Source: Chelonoidis abingdonii | Taxonomy: Eukaryota; Chordata; Testudines; Testudinidae | Assembly (NCBI RefSeq): GCF_003597395.2 | Contig: NC_133769.1 | Coordinates: 48,126,037 to 48,190,036, forward strand | DNA length: 64,000 nucleotides | Direction of reading: 5' to 3' | Shown here: positions 1 through 10,224 of the stretch, one piece after another | Layout of the letters: the number at the start of each line of letters is the position of its first letter | Numbering within the stretch: the first letter of the stretch is position 1 | The notes under the pieces: generated by a model | Seen by the model: the letters and a program-made list of their open reading frames with translations, nothing else | Database searches by the model: none | Told to the model about the DNA's origin: nothing | Position numbers and translations under genes: made by a program

Positions 1-235
1 ACTGTACTGTATCCCATTGTGCTGAACCCCACTTACTGTACCCCACTGTTAGAACTCCCTACACTGTTCAATAAGAAACGCCCCCCATCATTGTCTATTG
101 TAAACACCTTATACACCCCATCCCTTCATATTTTATTGTTAAATTCCCACCACTTCCTTTTTCCTTTAATAAAGAAATTAATTGGAACCCCAACTGTGTG
201 GTAATTGCTCTCCAAGATCCCATATACCTGCTGGC
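1..235 (+). repeat. Possible 3' part of an LTR or other repeat tail
   Basis: The stretch has repeated short phrases of the type ACTGTACTG/CCCCACTGT and two polyadenylation-like signals (AATAAG near 70 and AATAAAG near 169), followed by a GT-rich stretch. This layout fits the R-U5 part of a retroviral LTR that starts outside the window. There is no second copy and no coding sequence, so the assignment is tentative. Confidence 0.25.
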
Positions 236-514
236 AGGGACAGTAAGCAGAGCAGTTTATGATCCTAAATAATTACTCTCAAAGAATGTTAACAGTACAT
301 ACTCTCATGAATACTCCCCTGATATTTTAAATGGGAGTAGGAGCTGCATAACAACATGTAAATATAATCATAGTTAATATCCCTTTCTTCTTTAGCACTA
401 CAACTGCTACTGAACAACAAACAAATGTTCACCAATAACAAACCTAAAATGTTCAGGCCACTACTGCCATACCAATAAATCAAATCTAAAATGTTACGTT
501 TACTCAGCTGACCC
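236..514. other. Unassigned AT-rich intergenic sequence
   Basis: I see no gene, repeat family or clear signal here. It runs up to the 3' end of a CR1 fragment. Confidence 0.5.
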
Positions 515-1140
515 AGAATCATAGAACCATAGGGTTAAAAGGGACCACAAGGGTCATCTAGCCTAAGCCATGCCAGGATGTAGGATTTGTTGTATCTAAA
601 CCATCCAAGATAGATGGCTATCCAGTCTCTTCTTGAAAACCTTCAGGAAGGAGCTTCCACAACTTCTCTAGGCAGTTTTTTCCATTGTCCTAATGTTCTT
701 ACAGCTAAGAAGTTTTTCCTGAGATTTAATCTAAATCTTCTATGCTGTAGTTTGAATCCACTGCCTTCTGTCTGTGGCAAGAGAAAACAACTTTTCTCCA
801 TCTTTTTTAGGGTAGCCTTTCAAGTATTTGAAGATTATTATCATGCCTCCCTACCCCACCGTCTCCTCTTTTCCAAACTAAACATACCCAGTTTCTTCAG
901 CCTTTGCTCACAAGGCTTGCATTCCATCCTTTTGATCATCTTTGTCACTTCCCTTTGGATCCTTTCCAGTTTCTCTACCCCCTTCCTATACATTGGTGAC
1001 CAAAATATTGGACACAATAATCCAGCTGAGGCCTAGAACAGTACTGTCACCTCCCATGATTTGCATGCTATGCCTCTGTTAATGCAACCCAACATTGCAT
1101 TTGCTTTTTTTGCAACAGCATCGCATTGCATCCAATCATT
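515..1140 (-). repeat. CR1 LINE fragment, 5'-truncated
   Basis: Read on the minus strand this is the 3' part of a CR1 non-LTR retrotransposon. It ends at the left with the AGAATCATAGAA-type terminal repeat that marks CR1 3' ends. The matching text runs through the C-terminal end of the RT ORF, which in other copies reads TTCAAATATGTTAAGG and GTGGAATC. It is truncated at its 5' side near 1140, where the AACAGCATCGCATTGC phrase ends. Plus-strand open frames across it are antisense shadows. Stops and frameshifts make it non-functional. Confidence 0.85.
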
Positions 1141-3400
1141 GTTGTAAAAGCACAGAATCCAGCAGCAGTAGTTGCAGACAAGCTTTTAAAGCTCCTAAGG
1201 AAGCTGGTAATATCAAAGAGAACTGTGTAGCTAGAGCAATGGACAGTCATGAACAAGAAGCTGCACATCAGAAAGCTAAGCTCCCATGTTCTCTTCACAT
1301 CCCCATCTTATATCGCTTCCAGTTGGAACTGAGAGCCCACTTACTTGCCCAGAGAGTAGTGATGCATCCTGGAGTACCTCTTGTTATAATTCTACAATTC
1401 AACTAAAGAGTCAGCTAGGAGATGTTCCTGTTCACCCTTCTATGGTAATTGCTAAATCATCCCTAGTAGAGATGATTTAACCATGAGACTCAGAACATTC
1501 TTGTGAAGAGCAAATATTTTGCTTCTGTGATGGATCACTTTGCACCAAATGGTGGGTATTTTCAACACATTTTCATGCAGAGAATATAATCACCCACCAG
1601 GTTTTTACTTCCACCCTTGTTTCAAACTACACAAGCAGAACATGTTTTTTGTTTGGGAATTTCCCTGTGTTAAACTGAACACTAAATTTAAATGGGATTG
1701 AAAGGAGAGAAGTGCAGCTCTCACAAATCTATTGAGACTCTTCTCCTGCAAACTTTTGCAAGGGGGAGAGAGGCTGGAAGGGATAAGAGTAATGGTTGAT
1801 GAAAGAGAATAGAGTATTATCTACTCTTTAAAATTCAGTCTCTTAGGGCTGGGTCCTAGGATAGTGTAAATCAGCATAGTTCCATTGAAATCAATTATCT
1901 TAAACTATTACACAGGCATTAACAGTGACTCACCACTACATTATTTCTTGTCACATCCCCCGTACCCCAAAACAAACAAACAAACAAAAAACAAGGCACT
2001 TTTCATCTAGCAGTCATTAAATCATTGAATTTGCAGTTTGTAAGTCAACCCAAGCCAATCGGGAGACATGATGAATAGAAAGTCATTTTTAAAGACCTTA
2101 ACAAGAAGATATTTTGCCCATGATTTTAAAAACTTTTGGTTTTTTTTCTTCTGAACTTCCCAGAAAAGTTCAACAGTAAGACGCACGTGGAATTTCCGGG
2201 GGATCGACTTCTGCTGCAGGATGTCAGTGGAAGAGAGTGCTGCTGAAAATTGAATGCAATGTCAACCTTAACCATGGAGCAACTACTGGTCAGTTCATAA
2301 TAAGCTCAGTGCTGTTTTTCAGAGGGGAAAGTATAAATATATCTAGCAAATGTATTTAATACAATTTTTTTTGCCAATTGGTGCTGCCACTTTCCTTGGT
2401 TCTGGTTTTGAAAGAGTTTTTATTTAAAATGGAAAACAAATGTATTACCTAGTTCCTCACTCATCTTCCTTGAAAACACATGCACCATAGACACAAGGCT
2501 TATCCCAGGCTAACAGAAGTTTTTGTGGGAGCTCCTTGTTAAGATATTGACTTCAAATGACAAGAGCAAACCAGGTCTTGAAATCTCCTTTTCACCTCTG
2601 ATATGACTTCCACTTTGGAGTGCAAGGGGAGGCTTGCCTCAACAGCAGCTCATCCAGCTATCCTTCACAGCTGTGTGTAACCACAGCCTGATCCTGGAAA
2701 CAAAGCATGATCCTAGTGCAGCTCTTTAATGATGATTGCTGATTTACAAAAATAGAAAAATCAGGAGAAAAAGATGAGATCTTTCCCTTTGACTGTTCTT
2801 CAATTTATCTACCACTGTATATTTCCCAGGCCTTTCATTTGAAAAGTGGCATGTATCTCCCTGTTCTCAGTTACATCTCTGCTTTTTCCAATTAATTTTG
2901 TAGTTATTTCTTGCCTTATCTTAACAGTTTCTCAAGACTGCTGTATCTCATTAAAATGAAATTGGAATTGTTAACCTCCCTATTCTCAGTACTTTCTCCA
3001 GGCTTTCAAAGGATGCAAAAATATAATTACACTCATCAACTTTTAGAAACCTAGATGAATCCTTACAAAGCTGAATACAGTTGGGCAATAAATTAGAACT
3101 GTGAAACAACATTAAGTCTCATCTAGGCTTCATCATGCTGAAGAAAGGTTCAGAGTAGGATAAGGCGAGATGTTCTGGGCTTGGGACCATGAAGTTTGAA
3201 GTCAAGGATTGAGGTGAGGTCAGGTAAAGGAGTAACGATGAGTTGAATAAGAAAGGATTTTCAGAATAAGTCTATTAGGCTTTGCAGAATCAGGACCTTA
3301 GGCAAACTACTTAATTGCTTATAACACAGTAATCCAGGGTAAATCAAGCCCCATGTGGCATTATAGAATCAAACTATTGTTATCAGAAGTGTAGTTGTAT
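1141..3400. other. Gene-free AT-rich stretch
   Basis: No gene is recognised. It contains a short CAAA run near 1975-1990 and a T-rich run near 2140. No terminal inverted repeats or LINE motifs were found by eye. Confidence 0.45.
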
Positions 3401-3404
3401 CACT

Positions 3405-3492
3405 GACAGACCCCAGTTATTGTCAGGTTGGATCAAACTCAGGCCTCTGGAGCTTAATGTACAAGCCTCTTCTGCCTGACCTAAAAGACACT
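3405..3492 (-). repeat. tRNA-SINE-like fragment
   Basis: This piece aligns by eye with part of the element at 19562-19764. Both share ACAGACCCC/ACGGACCCC, then a GGATCAAAC/AGATCAAAC box, then GAGCTTAATG/GAACTTAATG, then AAGCCTCT/GAGCCTCT, then CTAAAAGA. On the minus strand the GTTTGATC segment resembles a tRNA-type B box. It sits directly against a CR1 3' fragment. Confidence 0.5.
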
Positions 3493-3494
3493 GT

Positions 3495-3778
3495 TCTCAG
3501 TGGTGGCAGATGACAGAACAAGGAGCAATAGTCTCAAGTTACAGTGCGGGAGGTCTAGGTTGGATATTAGGAAACATTATTTCACTAGAAGGGTGGTGAA
3601 GCACTGGAATGGGTTACCTACAGAAGTGGTGGAATCTCCATCCTTAGAGGGGTTTAAGGCCTGGTTTGACAAAGCCCTGGCTGGGATGATTTAGTTGGGG
3701 TTGGTCCTGCTTTGAGCAGGGGGTAGGGCTAGATGACCTCCTGAGGTCCCTTCCAGCCCTGAGATTCTATGATTAACA
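3495..3778 (+). repeat. CR1 LINE 3' end
   Basis: This is a classic CR1 3' segment. It starts in the GGTTGGATATTAGG region, runs through AAGCACTGGAATGGG and GTGGTGGAATCTCC, and ends in GACCTCCTGAGGTCCCTTCC and GAGATTCTATGATT. The 64-residue open frame at 3500-3694 is the last part of the CR1 reverse transcriptase ORF (motifs LDIRKHYFTRRVVKHWN and VVESPSLEGFK). It is a fossil fragment and not a gene. Confidence 0.9.
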
Positions 3779-3784
3779 AATAAT

Positions 3785-4440
3785 GTCTACAATATGTGGA
3801 GACTAACCATGAACAATACACAGCATGGGTTTTTGAAGAATAAAAATGCAAGACAAACTTGATGGCTTTAAAAACTTTATAAACATTAGTTGATGAAACG
3901 AATAGTCAAGTATAAATAGATTTTTGTAAAACTTTTGATACAGTGCCTCAGAAAATTACATCCCTTAAATTAATTTAAATTGGGTTAGTTGAGATTAGTG
4001 TCACATGGAATGACTAGTGGCTCAAGAACTATAAACACAAGTCCTTATAAATGGAAGCATATTGTTTTGAGTAAGATATCTTGAATATATCAAGGATTGG
4101 TGTTAGGTCCATTCTTATGTAATTTTTTCATTCACATTTTGGAAGGCATAGGGAAACAGCATATTAATGACATTTGCAAAGGATTCTAAACAGAGCACTT
4201 GCAACCCAATGATAGTGGAATAATGTAAAGAAGCATAATCATTTAGAAAAATGGGTGAAAACAACAAAATTTCATTCATCTTGGAAAAAATATATAAAGC
4301 TAAAATGATAATGTAACTGAAGTCAGAATCTGCCTTATGGGGTAATCAGAAAAAGTCTTAAGGGATTCATTACTAGTGAAATACTTGTTGATTTGGGGAG
4401 CATGCTGAAGTACCATAATGTATGAAAAGATCCAGAAATA
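3785..4440 (+). pseudogene. Degenerate CR1-like reverse transcriptase fragment
   Basis: Short decayed matches to the CR1/L3-type RT appear in order on the plus strand. CATGGGTTTTTGAAGAA corresponds to HGF in the fingers. Near 3923, IDFCKTFDTVPQK matches the palm motif usually written DFSKAFDTV. Near 4096, GLVLGPFLCNFF matches the GSVLGPLLFNIFIND block. Multiple stops and frameshifts separate them. It is more decayed than the CR1 just upstream, so it is probably older. The exact LINE clade is uncertain. Confidence 0.6.
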
Positions 4441-5247
4441 ATAGAATTAGATAGAGTCAGTCTGCACTGATGGCTGAGTGGTCTGCCTTTGCTAAATGGA
4501 AACTCACGGAGTGAAATAAGTAGATACTAAAATTATGCCTAGAGTTACTCTAAATAGCCAAGTGCTCTGGCACCTGTTAATCTCATTCACTCTTCCATTT
4601 GTTACTTGTTGTATCTTGTCTTAATTTAGGCCATGATCCTTTAATTGACTTCACTAGAGGTAGACCTCTGCACCACTGAAGAGTTCCACTGAGTCACTCA
4701 CAGGGTCAAGGTTCTGAAATAGATCCTCTTTCCTGCAGGGACTGTCTCTTATTATTTGGTTGCAGAGGGCCCTATGTAATATAGGCCTGATCTGACTGAC
4801 TTTTGGGCACTACTGTCATACAAATAATTGATAATGATAATAAAGGAACAAGATCCACTCAAGTCTTTGATGACATTGTTCACAGCACATTAATAGAAAA
4901 CCAGCTGAATATTTGGCAGAATACCCTCTCTGCAGGCTCAGAGCATTAAGTAGTCTATTCTGTCTTCCTCTTGCATTTAATAATCAGACCTTGTACTTTC
5001 TAATTTTAACATGTGTTAGAAGTTCTGAATATAAGATATATATGGTAATGATTCAGGAAAGGTATTTCTGAAGTTAAGAAGGAGGAGTAATGTGCTGAAA
5101 GAGTCTTTAAGAATTATCACTGTCTCACTACACTGGAATGAGCATTGTCTCACTGGTGTCACTTCCAGTCATTTCTAAAAACGATTTATCTCTGTTGCCA
5201 ACACACAGGCCTCTGTGCTCCTACCTGTATCACAACATGAAAACAGT
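4441..5247. other. Gene-free stretch
   Basis: No gene is seen. A phrase near 4735-4790 (AGGGACTGTCTCTTA and a following ATATAGGCCTGATC) resembles the 3' region of MIR-like repeats but is too short to call. Confidence 0.4.
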
Positions 5248-5290
5248 AAGGCCAAGTATACATATCTACAAAATTATGTCGACCTAAGTT
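5248..5290 (+). mobile_element. Terminal fragment of a PIF-Harbinger-type MITE
   Basis: TAAGGCCAAGTATACATATC followed by ACAAAATTATGTCGACCTAA resembles the left terminus of the MITE at 43195-43406 (GGCCAAGTCTACACTACAAA) and the ends of turtle Harbinger elements. Only about 40 bp can be aligned and no right end was found. Confidence 0.4.
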
Positions 5291-5539
5291 GAGGAAGGAA
5301 GAAACTAGTTCTCTAATACAGAAATTAGGAAAGGCAATGGTTCTCAGCCTCTTCCATTCTGGGAACCACGGGGGTGTTCAGGACTGTGAATCACTGTGTA
5401 ACTCCACTTCCTCAGTGAGAGAGAGACATGTTGCTGCTAAATGGGTGTCAGATCTGTTAGTCAGCCAATCACCTCAGAAGCTCTGCCAGCCTTCACTTTG
5501 CCTTATAGGTTAACTCTTTGCATACTCCAGCCCCTGACC

Positions 5540-6490
5540 CTCTTTGAAGAGCATGCCATCACAGCATCCAACCCCCGTCTCTAGACACTCACAGAAATTG
5601 CCAACTTTGCTGTCTCCAGAGACAGTGTACACACTCACTTGTTCAGTTCATCTGAGGATTCACACCTTGCTTAATGCCACAGCATTGAGGCATATTTATA
5701 ATAAAACAAGGATAAGCATATTAATAAAGAGCAGAAATGTAAGTGATACTGAGCAAGGATGATGGAAAGTGAATTGGTTATAAATAGAAACAAAAATATA
5801 ACATACTTTTGGGAGACCAAAACTTAACAGGCTAGAAACCTCATTTAATCTAGTTTCTCACCCTCAAAGTCTTTCTGCAGAACTTGCTGGGTTTCAGTCA
5901 GACCAGGATCCCAGATTATTATGAATCACCCCCAGCACCTCGACTGTTCCTCAGTGAAATGAATAATGGGGTATTGTCCTTGCAGCCCCATTATTACAGT
6001 TATCGTTGAAATGCAATCCTTCTGCTTGTTCTCCAGTGTGCTGGCGCCACGTTGCCTTCTCATTCCCATGTCAACTTGTATTTCCTATTTACTTCACCTG
6101 CAAATATAGCTCCCATTGTATTTGGCTCACAATGCTTAATTTACTTATGACAGTGAAATAGCTACCTTTCCTCCAGTCTGGAAGAAAAGGTGTTTCTCCC
6201 TTTGTTTGGTTATAGACTTCAAAGCATAATATCAGTAGGTACACATAATTCCTCATGTAGTGTCAATATATACATTTCAAAATGATTATTAATAACCAGT
6301 GTGTCATTGGCTTTCATTTGTTACCTTACAAGACAGTTTTTGAATGAGTACTATGAAAACAGTGTGTTGGGTGTAGTGAGTTTGTCAGGCCTGACAGGAG
6401 TTGCTGTTACAGAGGAATAAACCCCTTGCCAGCTGGCACTGAAGGGTTCTTTAGATCACAAGAGCATCTTGTAATTAGCAGTGTAATTAC
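5540..6490 (-). repeat. Possible LTR-like interspersed repeat
   Basis: From memory this stretch resembles a common turtle interspersed repeat that is probably LTR-derived. Phrases include TTAATGCCACAGCATTGAGG, GACCAGGATCCCAGATT and AACCAGTGTGTCATTGG. There is only one copy in the window, so neither boundaries nor class can be shown from the sequence. The 72-residue open frame at 5544-5762 lies inside it and has no recognisable domain. Confidence 0.25.
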
Positions 6491-7721
6491 ATATATTAAA
6501 ATATTTAATAGAAAACTCTGCAGTTTTTGTTAAGTTGGGTTTTTAGAAAGTGGAGTGGCTATAAAGTTAGCTGGATTCACCCTAGCATCACAATTAGCTA
6601 ATTAACATGACTAATAAAGCAAGACTAGAAGCTAAGTTCTGATGCTCAGTTTCTAAATTCTGTGTTCAAATATTGTAGATGTCCTTGAGAGGAACCTACC
6701 AAACGCCTTAATGCATGTCATAGTTTTTGTGAATGTAAAAGAAATGTCAGCAGCAGAACAGATAAATTATATATCAGGAATTCTGTCTCTTCAGGAGAAA
6801 AAGAGAAATAAAACTAGACTTAGGCTAGACAAAGCATCCCCTGCAGTGGGCCCCCGGAGAGGACCGGGTGACCTAATATTTCTAACTGATCTTTTGTCTC
6901 TAGTTTCTATGGTCCACTTTTGGCTTTTTATTTTTAAACACAGAATATTCTAATAAAAATGTTCAGAATTTAGCTGCAGACTGAACTGCAGTTTGGATTG
7001 CCTGAACTCCCTGATGTCTTAATACTACTTGAACCAAAGTTACTTTTTATGATTCATAACAGCAGAACTACTCTCCCTCTCCCCTCCCACAGCCCCATAT
7101 CATGGGGAAGTGCAAAAAGACATAAGTTTTTAAGGCAATTATTGAATCCCTTTTCAACAAAACTGCTGCTGCTGTGCCAGCGGCAACTTTGTAGACAGTA
7201 GCTGCTAGCATGATTTCCCTGGCCAATGTGGAGAGGGATTTTTATTCTGGGAATCATTCTAACTAAACCATAATATAAACTTTCTCCCCCAAACTCCAAG
7301 GTGGGGGTTCTTGGAAAGGAATCATCCCTAGTGATCATTAGGACCATGCTAACAACATCAGTGTTAACCATATATGTAGTCAGCTGTTGGAAAAAAAGAA
7401 TGCAATTTTTCATTTAAATTTGAAGCTGAATAGGCTTCAGCTGACTTGCAAAAAGAATAGACAAATACTGCAGCTTAATAATTATGCTCCAATCTAGTAG
7501 ATGAAGATCATTGAAGCATGTTTGAAAGGGATCTCCTCAGAACATCTTTCCAATGTCTATAATTATTTTTTAATATATATGTGTCAAGTAAGCTAGTCAT
7601 TAAGATGCATGATAATACGGTAGTGGTTTAACATACACACACACACGATATTCTCTAGTCGTGTTAGTGATTTTTGTAGTAAGCTTTTAAGCGAACAAAT
7701 ATTGATGTTACCCAAATTAAG
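6491..7721. other. Gene-free stretch with an (AC)n tract
   Basis: No gene is supported. The 119-residue minus-strand frame at 7054-7413 has no domain I recognise and no exon context. A short (AC)n microsatellite lies at about 7635-7646. Homeodomain-type TAATTA motifs cluster between 6460 and 6625. Confidence 0.4.
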
Positions 7722-8062
7722 ACTTGTTTGGATGACATCCCGTTCCCTAAAGTTCTTGTTTCAGACTCCATAGCTCTATTAGTTCAGATTTCACAGAATG
7801 AGGTTAAAGAGGCAATTGCCTCTTTAAATTATCAATGATCCCCAGGGAGGGATAGCTTATGACATAATCTTATGAAAATGAAGCAATCTCTGAGCAAAAA
7901 GAGAACAAATATAGAATTATGGTTTTTCAAAAAGATTGATGGTGCTTTCCATAAATGGGGATAAAATTGACTCTAAGAACATCAAGCGGATATCCTTACT
8001 GAATAAAGGTTACAGAATTTTGGTTCAAGTGTTATTTAGTAGATAAAGTATCAGAAAACCAG
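7722..8062 (+). pseudogene. Ancient L1-like LINE reverse transcriptase fragment
   Basis: Translated in frame from 7722, the plus strand gives TCLDDIPFPKVLVSDSIALL, then VQISQNEVKEAIASLNYQ, a stop, and SPGRDSL. This matches the L1 block that reads I-E-EIK-AI-LKN-K-PGPDG. Further on, at about 7976-8041, IKRISLLNKGYRILVQVLFS matches the L1 RT block YRPISLLN-DYKIL-KVL--R. The order and spacing fit L1 or the related Tx1 clade, and not CR1. The sequence is full of stops and small indels. The 5' and 3' limits are uncertain. Confidence 0.55.
7804..7827. repeat. Perfect 24-bp palindrome
   Basis: The half-site TTAAAGAGGCAA is followed immediately by its exact reverse complement TTGCCTCTTTAA. It falls within the L1-like remnant. 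A chance palindrome of this length is uncommon, but it has no known function here. Confidence 0.85.
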
Positions 8063-8394
8063 TTTCAAATTACAGAGAAGCTAATGTTTATATTAAAGAG
8101 TAGAAACATATGACCTAATAAGCTAGCATGGTTAAAAGAACTAAAAACAGTGTTGGAATATCCCATTTTATGTTACTTCTGGGAAAGACAATTGGGGTGT
8201 TCAAATTAATATTCAAACCCTCCTGTCTATTGAGCCCCTTACACCACACTGATTGGTATTGTATTTGAGCACAAATCATTTGAGCTAGATTCTGGGCCTA
8301 ACCCCCTACATGCCATTCTGGGGATTTAAGGAGCTTGTAACAGCTTTGCGAGAATTCCCCCAGTGCAGGAGCTGCATGGAGCCTGTGTACATGG

Positions 8395-8890
8395 CCCTAT
8401 GTTAGTGGTCCCCAAACTTTTGATGGTCATGCCCTCCCCTTACTCCTGTCTGTGCCCCCGCTTCTGAGCTGGGGAGGCAGCTCAGGAGGGGTGGTGTGGA
8501 CAGGGGCAAAAGGCCCGAGGTAGGGCTGAGAGTGGGGCTGGGGACAGAGCTGCTGTGTGCAGGAGCGGAGGTGCAGCCAGGCTGTGGTGGGGGCTGGCAG
8601 CTGGGCTGACAGTCAGGTCTGACAGCCAGGTCTGACTTTGCTCCTGTCCCTGCCCCCAGCCTCTGCCCTGGGCCAGGAACTGAGCCATGGCCTGCCGCCG
8701 AGGCTGGGGATGGGAGCCGGGGAAGCGGCTGGGGGCAGGACTGGAGCAGAGCTGGGGGTGGGGAAGGGCTGGGTGGTGCTCTCTCCCCACCCCCATGGGG
8801 GCTGGCCTGGGGTCTGACATGCCCTTCCAAAGATTTCTGTGAGCCCCCCTGGGGGGTGTGCCCCACAGTTTGGGGACCTCTGCCCTATGC
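8395..8890. mobile_element. hAT-type non-autonomous element (480 bp) with target duplication
   Basis: The element spans 8403-8882 with inverted ends. The left end is TAGTGGTCCCCAAACTTTTG and the right end reads CACAGTTTGGGGACCTCTG, i.e. CAGAGGTCCCCAAACTGTG in reverse. It is flanked by near-identical 8-bp target duplications, CCCTATGT (8395-8402) and CCCTATGC (8883-8890). Eight-base duplications and CAGNGGTCCCCAAA-type ends are typical of hAT transposons. The interior is GC-rich (pyrimidine and purine runs), which gives long spurious open frames on the minus strand. It encodes no transposase. Confidence 0.8.
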
Positions 8891-10073
8891 TATTTCCTTT
8901 CACAGCTTCCTGCAAAGAGGCAGGCGAGGGGATGGAGAGCTATGGTGATTTTGGGCTTCAGAGCATCCCATAGGTGACCATGAGGGGCCTGCTGTGAGCC
9001 GGAGCCAGCCCCAGAGCACAGAATCTATCCCTTTAGTCTGAAAAGGAAGGTTTATGAGGAATTGCAAATTAGTGAGAACATTTTGGAGTAAATGCAGTTT
9101 CATTTTTATTTTATAATGTTAATTTTCTTTTTTTTAATTGGGATTTTAACACTTTATAGATATTTTAAACAATAAAAGTGCAAGTAACCAAAACTTTCAA
9201 ATCTCTGGACAAATCCCTGCCTGGGGTAATTCTATTCAAGTTCTTTTGTCCCAGAAAGGGTGAAAGTTAAGCTCATGAGCAAGTGTCCTCTTTCTCTGGT
9301 TCTTTTTTGCCACATTCTGCACCGTCATGATCAGACATTGGCAGGGCTGTAGCCATCTCCGTTGTGGACTTTAGCTTGTTCTCTGGTTTTGGGGGGAAAC
9401 TTTACCCTTTTAGACATTGCTGCCACTGATAATGGGCTAAACAGAAGCATAGGCACACAAAGGATGTAATTATACTCAGGTGAGTTAACTACTGGTTTTC
9501 AAGGATGTAAATCTAAACAGGGAACTACTAGGGCAGAAGGAAAAATAAGAACCCAGTTCTGCATAGAGCTTCATGGAATCCTGTGTCCACATAGAGCCAC
9601 ATTTACTTGAATGGGGTTCCACACAGGCACAGGGGTTTGCATAGGAGGAGCTCTTTGCAGGACTAGGGCCTACAGGCCCACTCTTACAACCCTTACTAAT
9701 TCAAGTAGTCCCACTGTTTTAGATGGCGGACGTTCGAAAGGCATTCATTCTACGCATAGGGGAACAGCTGACTGGATCCGTGAGGTTGACAGACTAGTAA
9801 AGTGTTGCACAATCCACATCACAGAGGTCAATAGGTGCTTACTGACACTTGTGACAGATAGACAGATAACCCCAACAGTAGTAAAATGGGTTTTTTTTTA
9901 AAAAAAGGGCCTCCTCATGCAGATTTTCAGACCACCACACATAAATGAAGTCCTTGTCTACAGAAATGACCCCTTATATGTCATGTCTGTAAAATATTTG
10001 TACTCAATTATGCTGAGAAGCCATACTCTCAAGGATATTGTAAAGCCCAGACCTCTGTGCTGTTCCAAGATAC
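8891..10073. other. Gene-free stretch
   Basis: No gene or repeat family is recognised. Plus- and minus-strand frames of 67 to 96 residues have no recognisable domain. Confidence 0.4.
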
Positions 10074-10224
10074 AATCCAATATAGCTGCTGGAACTAGGA
10101 GTTCTAGGGGTGTGGCAGCATCCCTGGCTTGAAGTGGTTTCCATCAGATCCAGGGTTTACAGTTTTGTTCAATGGCTTTCAGAACCCACATTGAACAAAT
10201 TGTTCCAGCACCTCTGAATCCAAT
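10074..10224. mobile_element. Short hAT-type MITE (135 bp) with perfect 8-bp duplication
   Basis: The element at 10082-10216 has inverted ends sharing TGCTGGAAC (left GCTGCTGGAACTAG; right AATTGTTCCAGCACCTCTG). It is bounded by the perfect 8-bp direct repeat AATCCAAT at 10074-10081 and 10217-10224. This is the signature of hAT insertion. It is too short to encode anything. Confidence 0.75.

Noticed and set aside
614..1036. 140-residue plus-strand frame
   Set aside because: It is antisense to a CR1 LINE fragment on the minus strand.
7054..7413. 119-residue minus-strand frame
   Set aside because: No domain, no splice or promoter context, and composition like chance open frames nearby.
8402..8915. 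100- to 154-residue minus-strand frames
   Set aside because: They lie across a GC-rich hAT element, where stop codons are rare in several overlapping frames.
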